Below, piece by piece: positions 19,461 through 28,124 of a stretch of DNA of 64,000 bases (the first letter of the stretch is position 1; every line of letters begins with the position of its first letter). Made by a program: the position numbers and the translations under genes. The DNA is from Bin80 sp965116685 (GTDB lineage: Bacteria; Bacteroidota; Rhodothermia; Rhodothermales; Bin80), in NCBI GenBank assembly GCA_965116685.1, contig OZ220707.1, forward strand, positions 3,596,001 through 3,660,000, in the 5' to 3' direction. Below the pieces are notes generated by a model that was given only the letters and a program-made list of their open reading frames with translations, ran no database searches and was not told the DNA's origin.

Positions 19461-20451
19461 CTGATCGCCGTCGCTGGGCCGTAACCACACTACCACCCGC
19501 GACGAGGATCATCCCGATGAGAGACAGAAGGTTGGGGTAATCTCCAAAGATTACAACTCCCCAGAGGACAGCAAACAGGACTTGAACGTAGCTTACTCCC
19601 ATGGCCCGGGAGGTTTGCTCCCGGTGCAAACTGCGTGTAAGAAAAATCTGTGCAGTGTGGGTGGATACCCCAATCCCAATCAGTACCAGCCACTCCGTAG
19701 GAGATGGGATCGCATGATGGATGGCGACGAATGGGACAGCCGAAAGTGCGGATACGAATGAGAAATAAAAGATGATGACCAACGCATGATCTGTCTCGCG
19801 CAGTTTGCGCACGGATACGAATGCAAGGGCAGCCAGGACTGCTCCCAGGAGTCCCACAGCGACAGATGGTAGGTGCAGTCGCTGCATATTAAAGATAAAT
19901 TCGGGCTGGATGACAAAAATTACTCCAAGGATGCAGATCGAAAAACCAATTATCATCCCGATAGACAGATGTTCGCGCAGGATGATGGTTGCCAAGATTG
20001 CCGCAAGGCAGGGGGACATATAAAAAAGTATGGTTGCTTCTGCCAGGGGAAGATTGATCAGGGTCCAGAAGAAACACATCAGAGCACCAAATCCAGTCAT
20101 CCCTCGAAAAAACAACAGTTTTTTATTGGCCCCCCAGACTCGGACACCAAGTGCACGGATTCCCCAGTATGCCAGAATACTCCCGACTATTCCCCTGACC
20201 AGTACAATCTGTCCTGTTGGAATGGTCGTAGAGATCAGCTTTGCCAGCAATGACATCAGGCTGAAGAAGAAGACCGACAGGATCATGTATCCCAGCCCGA
20301 TGGAAAACCATGAGGAAATCCCAGGGTTTTTCGTTGATGGGGTGGGGTCGTGTGCCGACTGTAGGTTGGCTGCTCGCAGGGACATGTTTATCACACGCTG
20401 GTCGTCAACCGGTAGATCACGATGCTGGATATGGGTGGGGAGATTCCCCAT
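19420..20451 (-). CDS. EamA/DMT family transporter
   Basis: Ten predicted membrane helices in two five-helix EamA repeats make this a drug/metabolite-superfamily exporter in the inner membrane (RhaT/YdcZ type). The first repeat is visible as YMILSVFFFSLMSLLAKL ... ATILFYMSPCLAAILATII, the second near SVAVGLLGAVLAALAFVSV ... YVQVLFAVLWGVVIFGD. The frame opens at ATG 20451; an internal ATG at 20385 (MSLRAANLQ) would give a more usual short N-terminus of about 321 residues. It sits 17 bp downstream of moxR on the same strand and its 3' end overlaps parE by 41 bp. The substrate is unknown; amino acids or metabolites are typical for the family. Confidence 0.85.
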   Translation of the reverse strand: MGNLPTHIQHRDLPVDDQRVINMSLRAANLQSAHDPTPSTKNPGISSWFSIGLGYMILSVFFFSLMSLLAKLISTTIPTGQIVLVRGIVGSILAYWGIRALGVRVWGANKKLLFFRGMTGFGALMCFFWTLINLPLAEATILFYMSPCLAAILATIILREHLSIGMIIGFSICILGVIFVIQPEFIFNMQRLHLPSVAVGLLGAVLAALAFVSVRKLRETDHALVIIFYFSFVSALSAVPFVAIHHAIPSPTEWLVLIGIGVSTHTAQIFLTRSLHREQTSRAMGVSYVQVLFAVLWGVVIFGDYPNLLSLIGMILVAGGSVVTAQRRRSAIHPSLPPSGHSP

Positions 20452-20468
20452 CCAAATACGAAGATAGG

Positions 20469-21491
20469 CTACGTAGTGACCGTATCAAGGATTCGCTCAA
20501 TCAGATCCGTTACCGATATCCCATCCGCCTCCGCATTGAAATTGGCAATGATGCGGTGGCGGAGTACCGCTACGGCCAGGGCCTGTACATCACTGATCAG
20601 GGGCGTATACCGGCCATCAATGGCCGCGAGTGCTTTTGCACCGAGGATCAGATATTGCGAGGCACGTGGCCCCGCTCCGTATGCGATATACTCGCTGACA
20701 AAGTCGGGTGCTCCCTCACGGTTGGGGCGTGTGCTGGCGCTCAGGCGAACCGCATATTCAATGACATTATTCGCCACAGGGAGATGACGAACAAGTTTTT
20801 GGTAATCAAGCAGTTCAGACCGAGACATCGCAGGTTGAACAACGACAGTCTGGCCAGCGGTGGTTGAGCGAACGACTTCAATCTCCTGATCAAAAGAAGG
20901 GTAATCCAGCCAAAGATTAAGCATGAACCGGTCCAGTTGTGCCTCAGGGAGAGGATAGGTTCCTTCCTGCTCAATCGGGTTTTGAGTGGCAAGGACAAAA
21001 AATGGCTCTTCGAGAGCAAAGGTATTTCCTCCGGCGGTAACGCGATGTTCCTGCATTGCTTCCAGGAGTGCCGCCTGGGTTTTTGGGGGAGTCCGGTTCA
21101 CCTCGTCGGCCAGTACAACATTGGCAAAGATCGGCCCTTTGACAAATTTGAAAGCACGTCCGCCGGTTCGTCTATCTTCTTCGATGATTTCTGTACCTGT
21201 GATGTCACCAGGCATCAGATCGGGAGTAAACTGGATTCGGGTAAAATTCAGGGCCAGTGCATCCGCTAGCGTACGGATGAGAAGAGTTTTTGCGAGTCCG
21301 GGTACTCCAATGAGCAGTACATGCCCCTGGGCCAATAGACATACCAGTGTGTTTCGTATGATCTCCTTCTGGCCAATAATAATTTTGGAAATCTCCCCTT
21401 CAAGGCGTTTGCATGCCGAGGGCAGGGCTTCGGCAAGAGCGGGGAAGTGGTCTTCTACTGGTGACTCTTCGTTGTTTCGTGCTTGTGGCAT
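20469..21491 (-). CDS. MoxR family AAA ATPase
   Basis: A 340-residue AAA+ ATPase of the MoxR class. Walker A is GVPGLAKT, Walker B is ADEVNRTPPKTQAALLEAMQ, and the FTPDLMPGDITGTEI loop is typical of MoxR proteins. The C-terminal lid domain follows. MoxR ATPases act as chaperones that mature proteins, usually partnered with VWA-domain proteins. No VWA gene is visible here, but three periplasmic foldases lie directly upstream. The frame extends to 21611, overlapping surA, but ATG 21491 lies 4 bp after the surA stop and gives the normal family N-terminus (MPQARNNEES), so it is chosen. Confidence 0.88.
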   Translation of the reverse strand: MPQARNNEESPVEDHFPALAEALPSACKRLEGEISKIIIGQKEIIRNTLVCLLAQGHVLLIGVPGLAKTLLIRTLADALALNFTRIQFTPDLMPGDITGTEIIEEDRRTGGRAFKFVKGPIFANVVLADEVNRTPPKTQAALLEAMQEHRVTAGGNTFALEEPFFVLATQNPIEQEGTYPLPEAQLDRFMLNLWLDYPSFDQEIEVVRSTTAGQTVVVQPAMSRSELLDYQKLVRHLPVANNVIEYAVRLSASTRPNREGAPDFVSEYIAYGAGPRASQYLILGAKALAAIDGRYTPLISDVQALAVAVLRHRIIANFNAEADGISVTDLIERILDTVTT

Positions 21492-21495
21492 GATG

Positions 21496-22872
21496 TCAGT
21501 AACTGGCTGGATCCCTTTCGGATGGTGGCTGCATTGTGAGTGCTTTTCCAAGCAGTTCAACGAAAACATCTTCTCGCAGTAAGTCCAACCAACGGCGCAT
21601 TTCCCGTCCACGTTTATCCTCTAGTGCCAGGGTTTGAATACGAGTATAATCGGTTTCGATGTTGATCCGGTGTGAGGGCACCTTGCGTTGGAGCAGTACG
21701 AGATGCCAGGCGATGTTTCCATCGAGGAGAGTAACCTCTGCTGGTTGACTGATTTGCCCAATTTCAAGTGTGTCGGTGGTTGCCTTCCAGTCCGGTCCCA
21801 GGGCTTCAACAAAAAGGTCCCGTTCTCCTGAATTTGGGTCAATCACACGGCCGCCGATTTCAGAGGAGGATTCCTCTTCTGAATGTCGTCTTGCCATCAG
21901 TTCAAATGGAATATCATAGGTCAGGATTGAGTCTCGTAGCACCTCAAGTTCTGCAATAGCCCTAGACGGATCCGAACGTGAGCGATCAATGTTGATGAGG
22001 ATGTGACTAAAGTCTATGACATCTCCGACGCGCTCATTTACTCGAAGGATATGATACCCAAACGGGCTTTGGAATGGCTGCGATAATTCGCCCGGCACAA
22101 TGCGAGCAGCAATTGCGGCAAATTCTGGAACCAGATCGCCCAGCGTCATGTCTTCATATCTCCCCCCGGTTTGGATGGAACCGGTGTCTTCTGAGTAGCG
22201 ACGGGCCAAGTCCTCAAGCGTGCTCACTCCCGTGGTAATCGAATCCCGGATGGCACCGATAATTTCAAGTGCTTCCTCAGTGGCTTCGGGAAGGATTGCA
22301 GGGTACTTAACAATATGCGAGACACGTACGATTGCGGGGAGTACAGGCAGGGAGTCGGTTGGAAATTGCGCAAACCATTCCCGCACCTCGGTGGGGGTAA
22401 TCTTTAGATTGCGGAGCTTTGAGCCTTGATATTGTTCAGCTAGGATCCGATCCCGTATTTCGTCGCGCAGGTCAGCTCGAATCTGAACAAGGCTCTTGCC
22501 GTAGATCTCGACCAGTCTAGCCTCGCCGCCCAGTTGCTGCGACATGATTTCGATGCGTTGGTTCAGCGACTGGTCCACTTGGTCTTCCGTGACAACAATG
22601 TTGGTATCTCGTCTTGCATGCTCTGCAAGCACTCCCTGGTCGATGAGTTGCTGCAGCGTTTGGAGCCAGAGTTCGTCACTATACTCAAGTCCCTGCTGCT
22701 GCGTGATACTCTGCACAAGCCCGTCAATCTCTGAGCGTAGGATAATTTTATTCTCTCCGACGATCGACACAATTTCATCTACCACATCTTCTTGTGCCAG
22801 CACGAAGGAATGCGGGGCCAGGAATATGGCAACGAGTGTAAGTGATCGAAGGATGTGGGCGTATTGGGGCAT
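21496..22872 (-). CDS. surA: SurA-type periplasmic peptidyl-prolyl isomerase
   Basis: A 458-residue periplasmic chaperone. A signal peptide (residues about 1-26, ending HSFVLAQ) precedes a SurA N-terminal domain (ILRSEIDGLVQSITQQQGL). Two parvulin (PpiC rotamase) domains follow, recognisable by VSHIV ... LARRYSEDTGSIQTGGRYEDM ... PFGYHILRV and by FSHILI ... MARRHSEEESSSEIGGRV. SurA homologues escort outer-membrane proteins to the BAM complex. It is the third of three foldase genes in a row on the minus strand, with moxR 4 bp downstream, so co-expression is likely. Confidence 0.87.
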   Translation of the reverse strand: MPQYAHILRSLTLVAIFLAPHSFVLAQEDVVDEIVSIVGENKIILRSEIDGLVQSITQQQGLEYSDELWLQTLQQLIDQGVLAEHARRDTNIVVTEDQVDQSLNQRIEIMSQQLGGEARLVEIYGKSLVQIRADLRDEIRDRILAEQYQGSKLRNLKITPTEVREWFAQFPTDSLPVLPAIVRVSHIVKYPAILPEATEEALEIIGAIRDSITTGVSTLEDLARRYSEDTGSIQTGGRYEDMTLGDLVPEFAAIAARIVPGELSQPFQSPFGYHILRVNERVGDVIDFSHILINIDRSRSDPSRAIAELEVLRDSILTYDIPFELMARRHSEEESSSEIGGRVIDPNSGERDLFVEALGPDWKATTDTLEIGQISQPAEVTLLDGNIAWHLVLLQRKVPSHRINIETDYTRIQTLALEDKRGREMRRWLDLLREDVFVELLGKALTMQPPSERDPASY

Positions 22873-22963
22873 TCGAATGCAAATGGAAGCTATACCGGGA
22901 ACTCAGCTAGAACGGATTGTACAGGACAATTAGTGGATGCTGCCGGTGCCCTGAAAAATATCT

Positions 22964-23806
22964 TCACCTAATCTCAATGTCTTCGCGAAACTCGGCTTCC
23001 ACGCGTAAGTACTGAACGCTGCGCGTATAATTCTGTTTCCTGAAGCGGACCATTAGCTGCTCTCGAATGAAGGTCTCCACCCAGGGTAATTCTGGAATTG
23101 TACCTGCCGGATTTCGCGCTATAATCTGTAGAAAATGATACAGGGAATCTCCCTGTAGAATTTGTGGCGGTTGTCCTGCTTCGGTGTCTTTAAGAAGATT
23201 ACTAAGTTCGAATTGATTAATAAAGAGTCTAGTTTCAGGGAGATAATTCTGATTCATCTTGAGAGCATCGGCGGGAGAGCTACTAAAACGCTCAATCAGG
23301 CTGACAAATACCGAATCCGGGTTGGCTGTCTGGTTCAACAACTGCCAGGCTAGCTCTAAAGAATCCTGGCTTGGGTTACTCAGATAGCGAATATGTACGA
23401 ATGGCTCAAGAAAACGCAGTTGTTCCTTATTGTTTTCATAGTAGGTTGCCACATCAACCCGGGTGATCTCATGATCAGCCTGCATGTGGTAGTCGGAGAT
23501 CAATCCTTCAATTAGAACTGCACGAGTACTCTCATCTAGGCGACGTTTGATGTCTTCTCGATTTGAGAGGCGCAATCGCAATGCCTCCTGATAGAGAAGT
23601 TCATTATCAATCCATTGATCAATGATTTGTCTGCGTACCTGCGTAGTATCAAAATTGGAAGCCAGGTTTGCGAGGCTGGCATCCAGATCTGACTGCAGCA
23701 GATAGGCATCTCCCACCCGAGCAATAAATTTGTCAGATGAATTCGGACGCTGGCAGCCAGTGATACTAATCAAAAGCAGGGCCATGACCCCCAGCCAAAT
23801 TCTCAT
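22964..23806 (-). CDS. PpiC/SurA-like lipoprotein
   Basis: A 280-residue lipoprotein: the N-terminus MRIWLGVMALLLISITGC contains a lipobox with the lipidated cysteine at position 18. A SurA-N-like helical domain follows (FIARVGDAYLLQSDLDASL ... QIIDQWIDNELLYQEALR). The part that would be the parvulin domain is weak: the HI..R and HYS/GG landmarks are not obvious. It may therefore be a chaperone without isomerase activity, anchored in a membrane. Its ATG overlaps the stop of the upstream 667-residue foldase by 4 bp, implying translational coupling. I infer a role in outer-membrane protein folding from the neighbours. Confidence 0.75.
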   Translation of the reverse strand: MRIWLGVMALLLISITGCQRPNSSDKFIARVGDAYLLQSDLDASLANLASNFDTTQVRRQIIDQWIDNELLYQEALRLRLSNREDIKRRLDESTRAVLIEGLISDYHMQADHEITRVDVATYYENNKEQLRFLEPFVHIRYLSNPSQDSLELAWQLLNQTANPDSVFVSLIERFSSSPADALKMNQNYLPETRLFINQFELSNLLKDTEAGQPPQILQGDSLYHFLQIIARNPAGTIPELPWVETFIREQLMVRFRKQNYTRSVQYLRVEAEFREDIEIR

Positions 23807-25806
23807 TGCTCTTGGAATGCCTTTTCGAGCCGATCAGGGAAAGTTGCCACTCGATATTTTTCGCGCAGCCTCAGATGAAGTCTTTGCTCCAGTTCAACCT
23901 GGATATCGGCCATAACCTCGGATTGGGCCTCCTCGAATATTTTTGTTCGGGCAGTCTCTATCCCGTCCATATACAACACGAGTTTACGGCTGCGTACAGT
24001 AAGGATTTCCGTATGCTCTCCCATGGATAGGTCGACCGCATTGTCGTAGACACTGTTGGTTGTCTCGGCAACCAGTATCGTATCCAATTGCAATGTCCAC
24101 GTTGAATCTGCGGCAATCTTATTTTTCAGGTCATCCCATGTACCACCAAGTTCCAGCAGGTTTACTGCTTCAGTCAAAAGGGAATCGGATGCTCCCGATA
24201 TCTCAATGAGCCGGTATCTGTCTGGCCATTGATAGCGCTCAGAGTTTGCCTCGTAGTGCTGCAGCAGGCGGAGGGTATCCTGGGAGGCTGCACTCCAGAC
24301 CGAATCTTCCATGATTCCAAAGATGGCAAGTCCATCCTTAAAGTCTTGCATGGTTTCTTTGAACTCCTCGTCGGTGTATTCGAGTTCGAAAGAATGATAG
24401 AAAATGACTTTATCATCAAGGAAGGTCTCCGTGTGCACCAGTATCTGTTCCGTTGAGGTCAGCGTAGGATTGTTCGGTTTCGGTTGAGTAGATGCAAAGT
24501 GTACAAACTCGTTCAGTGTATAGACCGAGTCTTCTAGTATAATCAGCGGCATTGTCCCAACGGAGTCATGCTCAGCTAACTCCTGCAGGTGTTTTTGGAC
24601 GGAGTCGGGAAGGACATCTCCGATTAAGCGGGTCAACAACAGAGTATCAACGGTGCTCGTATAGAGCCCACGCAATGACTCGGCCAGTGCCGCCTCTGCA
24701 GTTTTGATGCGGGGGAGCCTCTGTGCCATCTGGGACAGTCTCTCGTAGGACTGTTCCAATGTTCGTACTGGAGCGATCTCGTCTAGTTTTATCAGATGTA
24801 ACCCGGAGGGAGTTTCAACGATATCCGATATCTGTCCGGGAATTTCCAGGGCGAAGAGGGCATCATGGAAGGTCCGATCAAAGTTGGGATTTCGGAATTG
24901 GATCATTCCCTGGAGAGAGCCTCCATGCGGTGCACTTGACCGATCCTCCGAATGGTTCATTGCGACTTCGGCAAAATCCATTCCCTGGTCAATCAGTGCC
25001 TTAAGGCTATCCATCTTGGCGTATGTGCGGGCAGAGTCAGCCTGCGTCGTGTCCTGGAACAGCACCATGATGTGTGAGGCGAGATAGTCCGGCTTGGTGG
25101 ACTCACGATTATGGACTGTGAGAATATGGTAGCCGTAAGAGCTGCGAATGATGTCAGACACTCCTCCAACGGGTGTGTTATAGGCAGCAATTTCGAATGG
25201 CTCAATCATTTGCCCTCCAGTAAACCATCCAAGATCCCCCCGATATCCTCGTATAGATCTTGGACTACTTGCAGAGGGATCTTCGGAGTTTCGCTCTGCG
25301 AGGTCTCCGAATGGGATACCCTCTCGGAGAGAATCCTGCAGAGCAAGCATTTTATTCCAGGCTCTTAGTGTATCAGCAGGCGAAGGGTCATTCGGGGCAA
25401 AGGTCGCCATAATATGGCTGGCATGGATGTACTCTTTACGCTTTTCGTATAGGTCCTGGACCATCGGTTCCAGGATTTTATTGTCAATGAGATAGGGTTT
25501 TGCAAAGGAGGTGCGGTAGCCATCAATTTCGGAGAGGAGTTCTTCACTCTCAAAGTATCCGGCGACATGGGCTTCTTTCAGCTTCACCCGAAAATTCACG
25601 TAACGGTCCAAAAAATCAACATACTCTTTTAGGGAATCATCACTTGCAGCGGCTCTGCCGCCGATGGTCTCTGCGTATACCTGCTCAAACTTTTGCAGCG
25701 TCAGAGATTCCCCATCAATTTCTGCCACGATCGTATTATCCTGAGCGGAGGCATTTGAGGACAAGAATACTACTGTGAGAAGAGCAGTACAGCGAACGAA
25801 TTTCAT
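23803..25806 (-). CDS. PpiC/PpiD-type peptidyl-prolyl isomerase
   Basis: A 667-residue exported foldase. It has a signal peptide (residues 1-22, SSNASAQ) but no retained membrane anchor. Two clear parvulin domains follow: SHIMATFAPND ... LAERNSEDPSASS ... LGWFTGGQMIEPFEIAAY ... YGYHIL, then SHIMVLFQDTTQ ... AMNHSEDRSSAPHGGSLQGMIQ ... SGLHLIKL. A long C-terminal region lacks recognised domains. It is the first gene of the run of three foldases, moxR and eamA on the minus strand. The promoter should lie in the 439-bp gap shared with gltX. Confidence 0.85.
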   Translation of the reverse strand: MKFVRCTALLTVVFLSSNASAQDNTIVAEIDGESLTLQKFEQVYAETIGGRAAASDDSLKEYVDFLDRYVNFRVKLKEAHVAGYFESEELLSEIDGYRTSFAKPYLIDNKILEPMVQDLYEKRKEYIHASHIMATFAPNDPSPADTLRAWNKMLALQDSLREGIPFGDLAERNSEDPSASSPRSIRGYRGDLGWFTGGQMIEPFEIAAYNTPVGGVSDIIRSSYGYHILTVHNRESTKPDYLASHIMVLFQDTTQADSARTYAKMDSLKALIDQGMDFAEVAMNHSEDRSSAPHGGSLQGMIQFRNPNFDRTFHDALFALEIPGQISDIVETPSGLHLIKLDEIAPVRTLEQSYERLSQMAQRLPRIKTAEAALAESLRGLYTSTVDTLLLTRLIGDVLPDSVQKHLQELAEHDSVGTMPLIILEDSVYTLNEFVHFASTQPKPNNPTLTSTEQILVHTETFLDDKVIFYHSFELEYTDEEFKETMQDFKDGLAIFGIMEDSVWSAASQDTLRLLQHYEANSERYQWPDRYRLIEISGASDSLLTEAVNLLELGGTWDDLKNKIAADSTWTLQLDTILVAETTNSVYDNAVDLSMGEHTEILTVRSRKLVLYMDGIETARTKIFEEAQSEVMADIQVELEQRLHLRLREKYRVATFPDRLEKAFQEQ

Positions 25807-26245
25807 CTATCGGAATCTGATTTTTAAGCAGCGCTGTTGCACCGTGATCAGCTACAACGGTTCCATAGATGGATCAATCAGGCCAATCTAGTCTGGGAAA
25901 GCACTGTTTTTTGCGGGTAGGGGAATTGGGTATTCCAATGCCTCTTACATCAGGCTTGGTACGTGAGATCAACCTACTCCAGTCAAATTTTAGGTACAGG
26001 CGGTGATTCACCAAAAAACTTGAGTGCTTTGTTCACGAAAGGATATAATTCCCAGGAAGTTTGTTTGGTTTGTTGGATCGTTTTAGGGTAACCTCAAGGT
26101 AGGTGACTTCTGAACGAACGAACAATGCATAAAGTATTTGTTAAAACCTGTTTGGCGGGGCGTCTATGAAGTGCCAAGGCTGGCTGGCTTCCGCCTTTAT
26201 GTCCCCTTAAGCTATAATTCAGGCAACAATTTCTCGAATGTCATC
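25807..26245. other. 439-bp divergent intergenic region between foldase and gltX
   Basis: No gene is seen. The region separates divergent transcription units and contains a good sigma-70-like promoter match pointing toward gltX (listed separately). The gltX frame is open back to an ATG at 26138, but the residues before the GTG at 26246 do not resemble the family. Confidence 0.6.
26020..26049 (+). promoter_or_regulatory. Candidate promoter for gltX
   Basis: TTGAGT (26020-26025) and TATAAT (26044-26049) are separated by 18 bp, close to the general bacterial -35/-10 consensus. A transcript from here would have a leader of about 190 nt before gltX. Bacteroidota often use a different consensus (TTTG / TAnnTTTG), so the match may be chance. 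Confidence 0.35.
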
Positions 26246-27727
26246 GTGAGTACGCAAGGATCCAAGTCCGTATCAATTCGTGCTAGATTTGCTCCAAGCC
26301 CTACAGGCTACCTACATATTGGCGGCCTAAGGACGGCACTTTATTGCTACCTGTTTGCACGCAGTCAAGGAGGCCATCTGGTTCTTCGTATTGAGGACAC
26401 TGATCGTACACGGTTCGTTGCAGATGCGGAGAACGATATCGTTCAGGCATTGCAGTGGTGTGGATTGGAGGTTGATGAGGGGCCGCAGCAGGGAGGTGGC
26501 TATGGCCCATATCGCCAGTCGGAACGCCAATCTCTGTATGTTAAATATGCAGAGTCGCTGGTGGCTTCCGGGCATGCGTATTATGCGTTTGATTCGCCGG
26601 ACTCGATTGCTGCACTCCGAAAAACCAATGCAGCATACGGGATTGGTACGCGGCTTCAGATGGATAACAGTCTCACCCAATCCAGTGAAGTTGTTCGGCA
26701 GCGTTTGGATGCGAAGGAAGAGTATGTGATTCGACTACACGTTCCTGAGAACGAGACGGTGCAGTTCGATGATCTCATCAAAGGGGCGGTGAAGGTCTCT
26801 TCTGAAAGCATTGATGATCAGATTCTAGTCAAGTCGGATGGGATGCCAACCTATCACTTGGCGAATGTGGTGGATGACCATCATATGGAGATTTCTCATG
26901 TGATCCGGGGCGATGAATGGATTCCCTCCACGCCCAAACATATTCTGCTTTATCAGATGCTTGGCTGGCAGCCGCCCAAAATGGCACATTTGCCATTGAT
27001 TTTGAGCCCAACCGGCGGAAAACTCTCCAAGCGGAGTGCAGAGCGGCAGGGGATTCTGATCAATGTGCGGGATTATCGCGCACGCGGGTTTGAGCCCCCC
27101 GCAGTCGTGAATTTTCTTGCCTTCCTAGGATGGAATCCCGGGTCGGAGGATGAAGTGTTCGGACTTAAAGAATTAGAGCAGGTATTCAGCCTGGAACGGG
27201 TTGGTTCAGCGCCGGCACAATTTGATCTGAATAAGCTGGGCTGGTTCAATAGCCAGCATCTTCGACGTCTGGATATAGAAGCACTCGCTAATCGGGTTCT
27301 ACCATTTCTTGGAGCGCATGGAATTCAGGTCCAGGATCATCGCTATTTGCAGCAGGTGTGCCTTCTGGTTCGAGACCGACTGGAGCATGCAGAGGATCTT
27401 GCCACTCGATTCGGTTACTGCTTTGTAGATCCAGACAAGTTTGATCCAGTCGGTGTCAAAAAACGTTGGAAGGCAGATGCAGCAGATTTGGTGAAGGGGT
27501 ATGCAGACCGCCTGGAGGCTGTTAAATCGTTTGACGAAGAAACGCTCGAAATGGAGCTTAGAGCGTTAGCAGAGCAGTGTGGAGTAGGGGCGGGGCGGAT
27601 CATTCATCCCGTGCGGCTTGCAGTCAGCGGAACCACCGCAGGGCCAAGTCTCTTCGCACTTCTTCATGTGTTGGGACAGGACACATGTGTACGACGCCTG
27701 CGGAGAGCAGTACGTATTCTGGGTTGA
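26246..27727 (+). CDS. gltX: Glutamyl-tRNA synthetase
   Basis: Class I aminoacyl-tRNA synthetase that charges tRNA-Glu. Near the N-terminus is FAPSPTGYLHIGGLRTAL (the HIGH-type motif), followed by RIEDTDRTR. LSPTGGKLSKRS supplies the KMSKS-type loop. The C-terminal helical anticodon-binding domain completes about 493 residues, the usual length. No ATG lies close to the conserved N-terminus. The GTG at 26246 (then STQGSKSVSIRARF) is the most likely start; an ATG at 26138 would add 36 atypical residues. The next gene starts 4 bp after the stop. Confidence 0.9.
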   Translation: MSTQGSKSVSIRARFAPSPTGYLHIGGLRTALYCYLFARSQGGHLVLRIEDTDRTRFVADAENDIVQALQWCGLEVDEGPQQGGGYGPYRQSERQSLYVKYAESLVASGHAYYAFDSPDSIAALRKTNAAYGIGTRLQMDNSLTQSSEVVRQRLDAKEEYVIRLHVPENETVQFDDLIKGAVKVSSESIDDQILVKSDGMPTYHLANVVDDHHMEISHVIRGDEWIPSTPKHILLYQMLGWQPPKMAHLPLILSPTGGKLSKRSAERQGILINVRDYRARGFEPPAVVNFLAFLGWNPGSEDEVFGLKELEQVFSLERVGSAPAQFDLNKLGWFNSQHLRRLDIEALANRVLPFLGAHGIQVQDHRYLQQVCLLVRDRLEHAEDLATRFGYCFVDPDKFDPVGVKKRWKADAADLVKGYADRLEAVKSFDEETLEMELRALAEQCGVGAGRIIHPVRLAVSGTTAGPSLFALLHVLGQDTCVRRLRRAVRILG

Positions 27728-27731
27728 TGAA

Positions 27732-28124
27732 ATGGTGCTCATAGAATATCCAGAGCCTTTTGCGGTACTTCGCTTTCCGCCTGCAAGCAAAATTCCCATG
27801 TGGGCGAAACGAGGACCGTTTACATCCATCACGCGAACGCCAGAGGAGCTTGCCGTGATTTGTCAGGAGTCCCAGATCCCGTCGGAGCAGGCTGCGGAGC
27901 GCGGATGGTATCTGATGGGTTGTCAGGGGCCACTGAATTTTTCTGCGGTAGGGATTCTGGCTGAACTCGCGGGGATACTCGCGGATGCAGATCTCTCAAT
28001 TCTCGCGGTCGCGACCTATGACACAGATTTTTTTTTGATCCGAGATCCGTATAGGGCCCGCATGGTACTTGAAGAGGCCGGTCATGAGGTGATTCGGGCA
28101 AGCTCTTCAGAAACCAGCTTCTGA
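27732..28124 (+). CDS. ACT-domain (CASTOR-like) protein
   Basis: A 130-residue protein with the ACT_7/CASTOR-type signature: SITRTPEELAVICQES, GWYLMGCQGPLNFSAVGILAELAGILADADLSILAVATYDTD and a C-terminal helix (ARMVLEEAGHEV). ACT domains bind small molecules, often amino acids; eukaryotic CASTOR senses arginine. The bacterial ligand is unknown. ATG 27732 is chosen because the family match begins right after it and it is 4 bp from the gltX stop, suggesting one transcript. The last 43 bp overlap the 3' end of the convergent glnS gene. Confidence 0.8.
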   Translation: MVLIEYPEPFAVLRFPPASKIPMWAKRGPFTSITRTPEELAVICQESQIPSEQAAERGWYLMGCQGPLNFSAVGILAELAGILADADLSILAVATYDTDFFLIRDPYRARMVLEEAGHEVIRASSSETSF

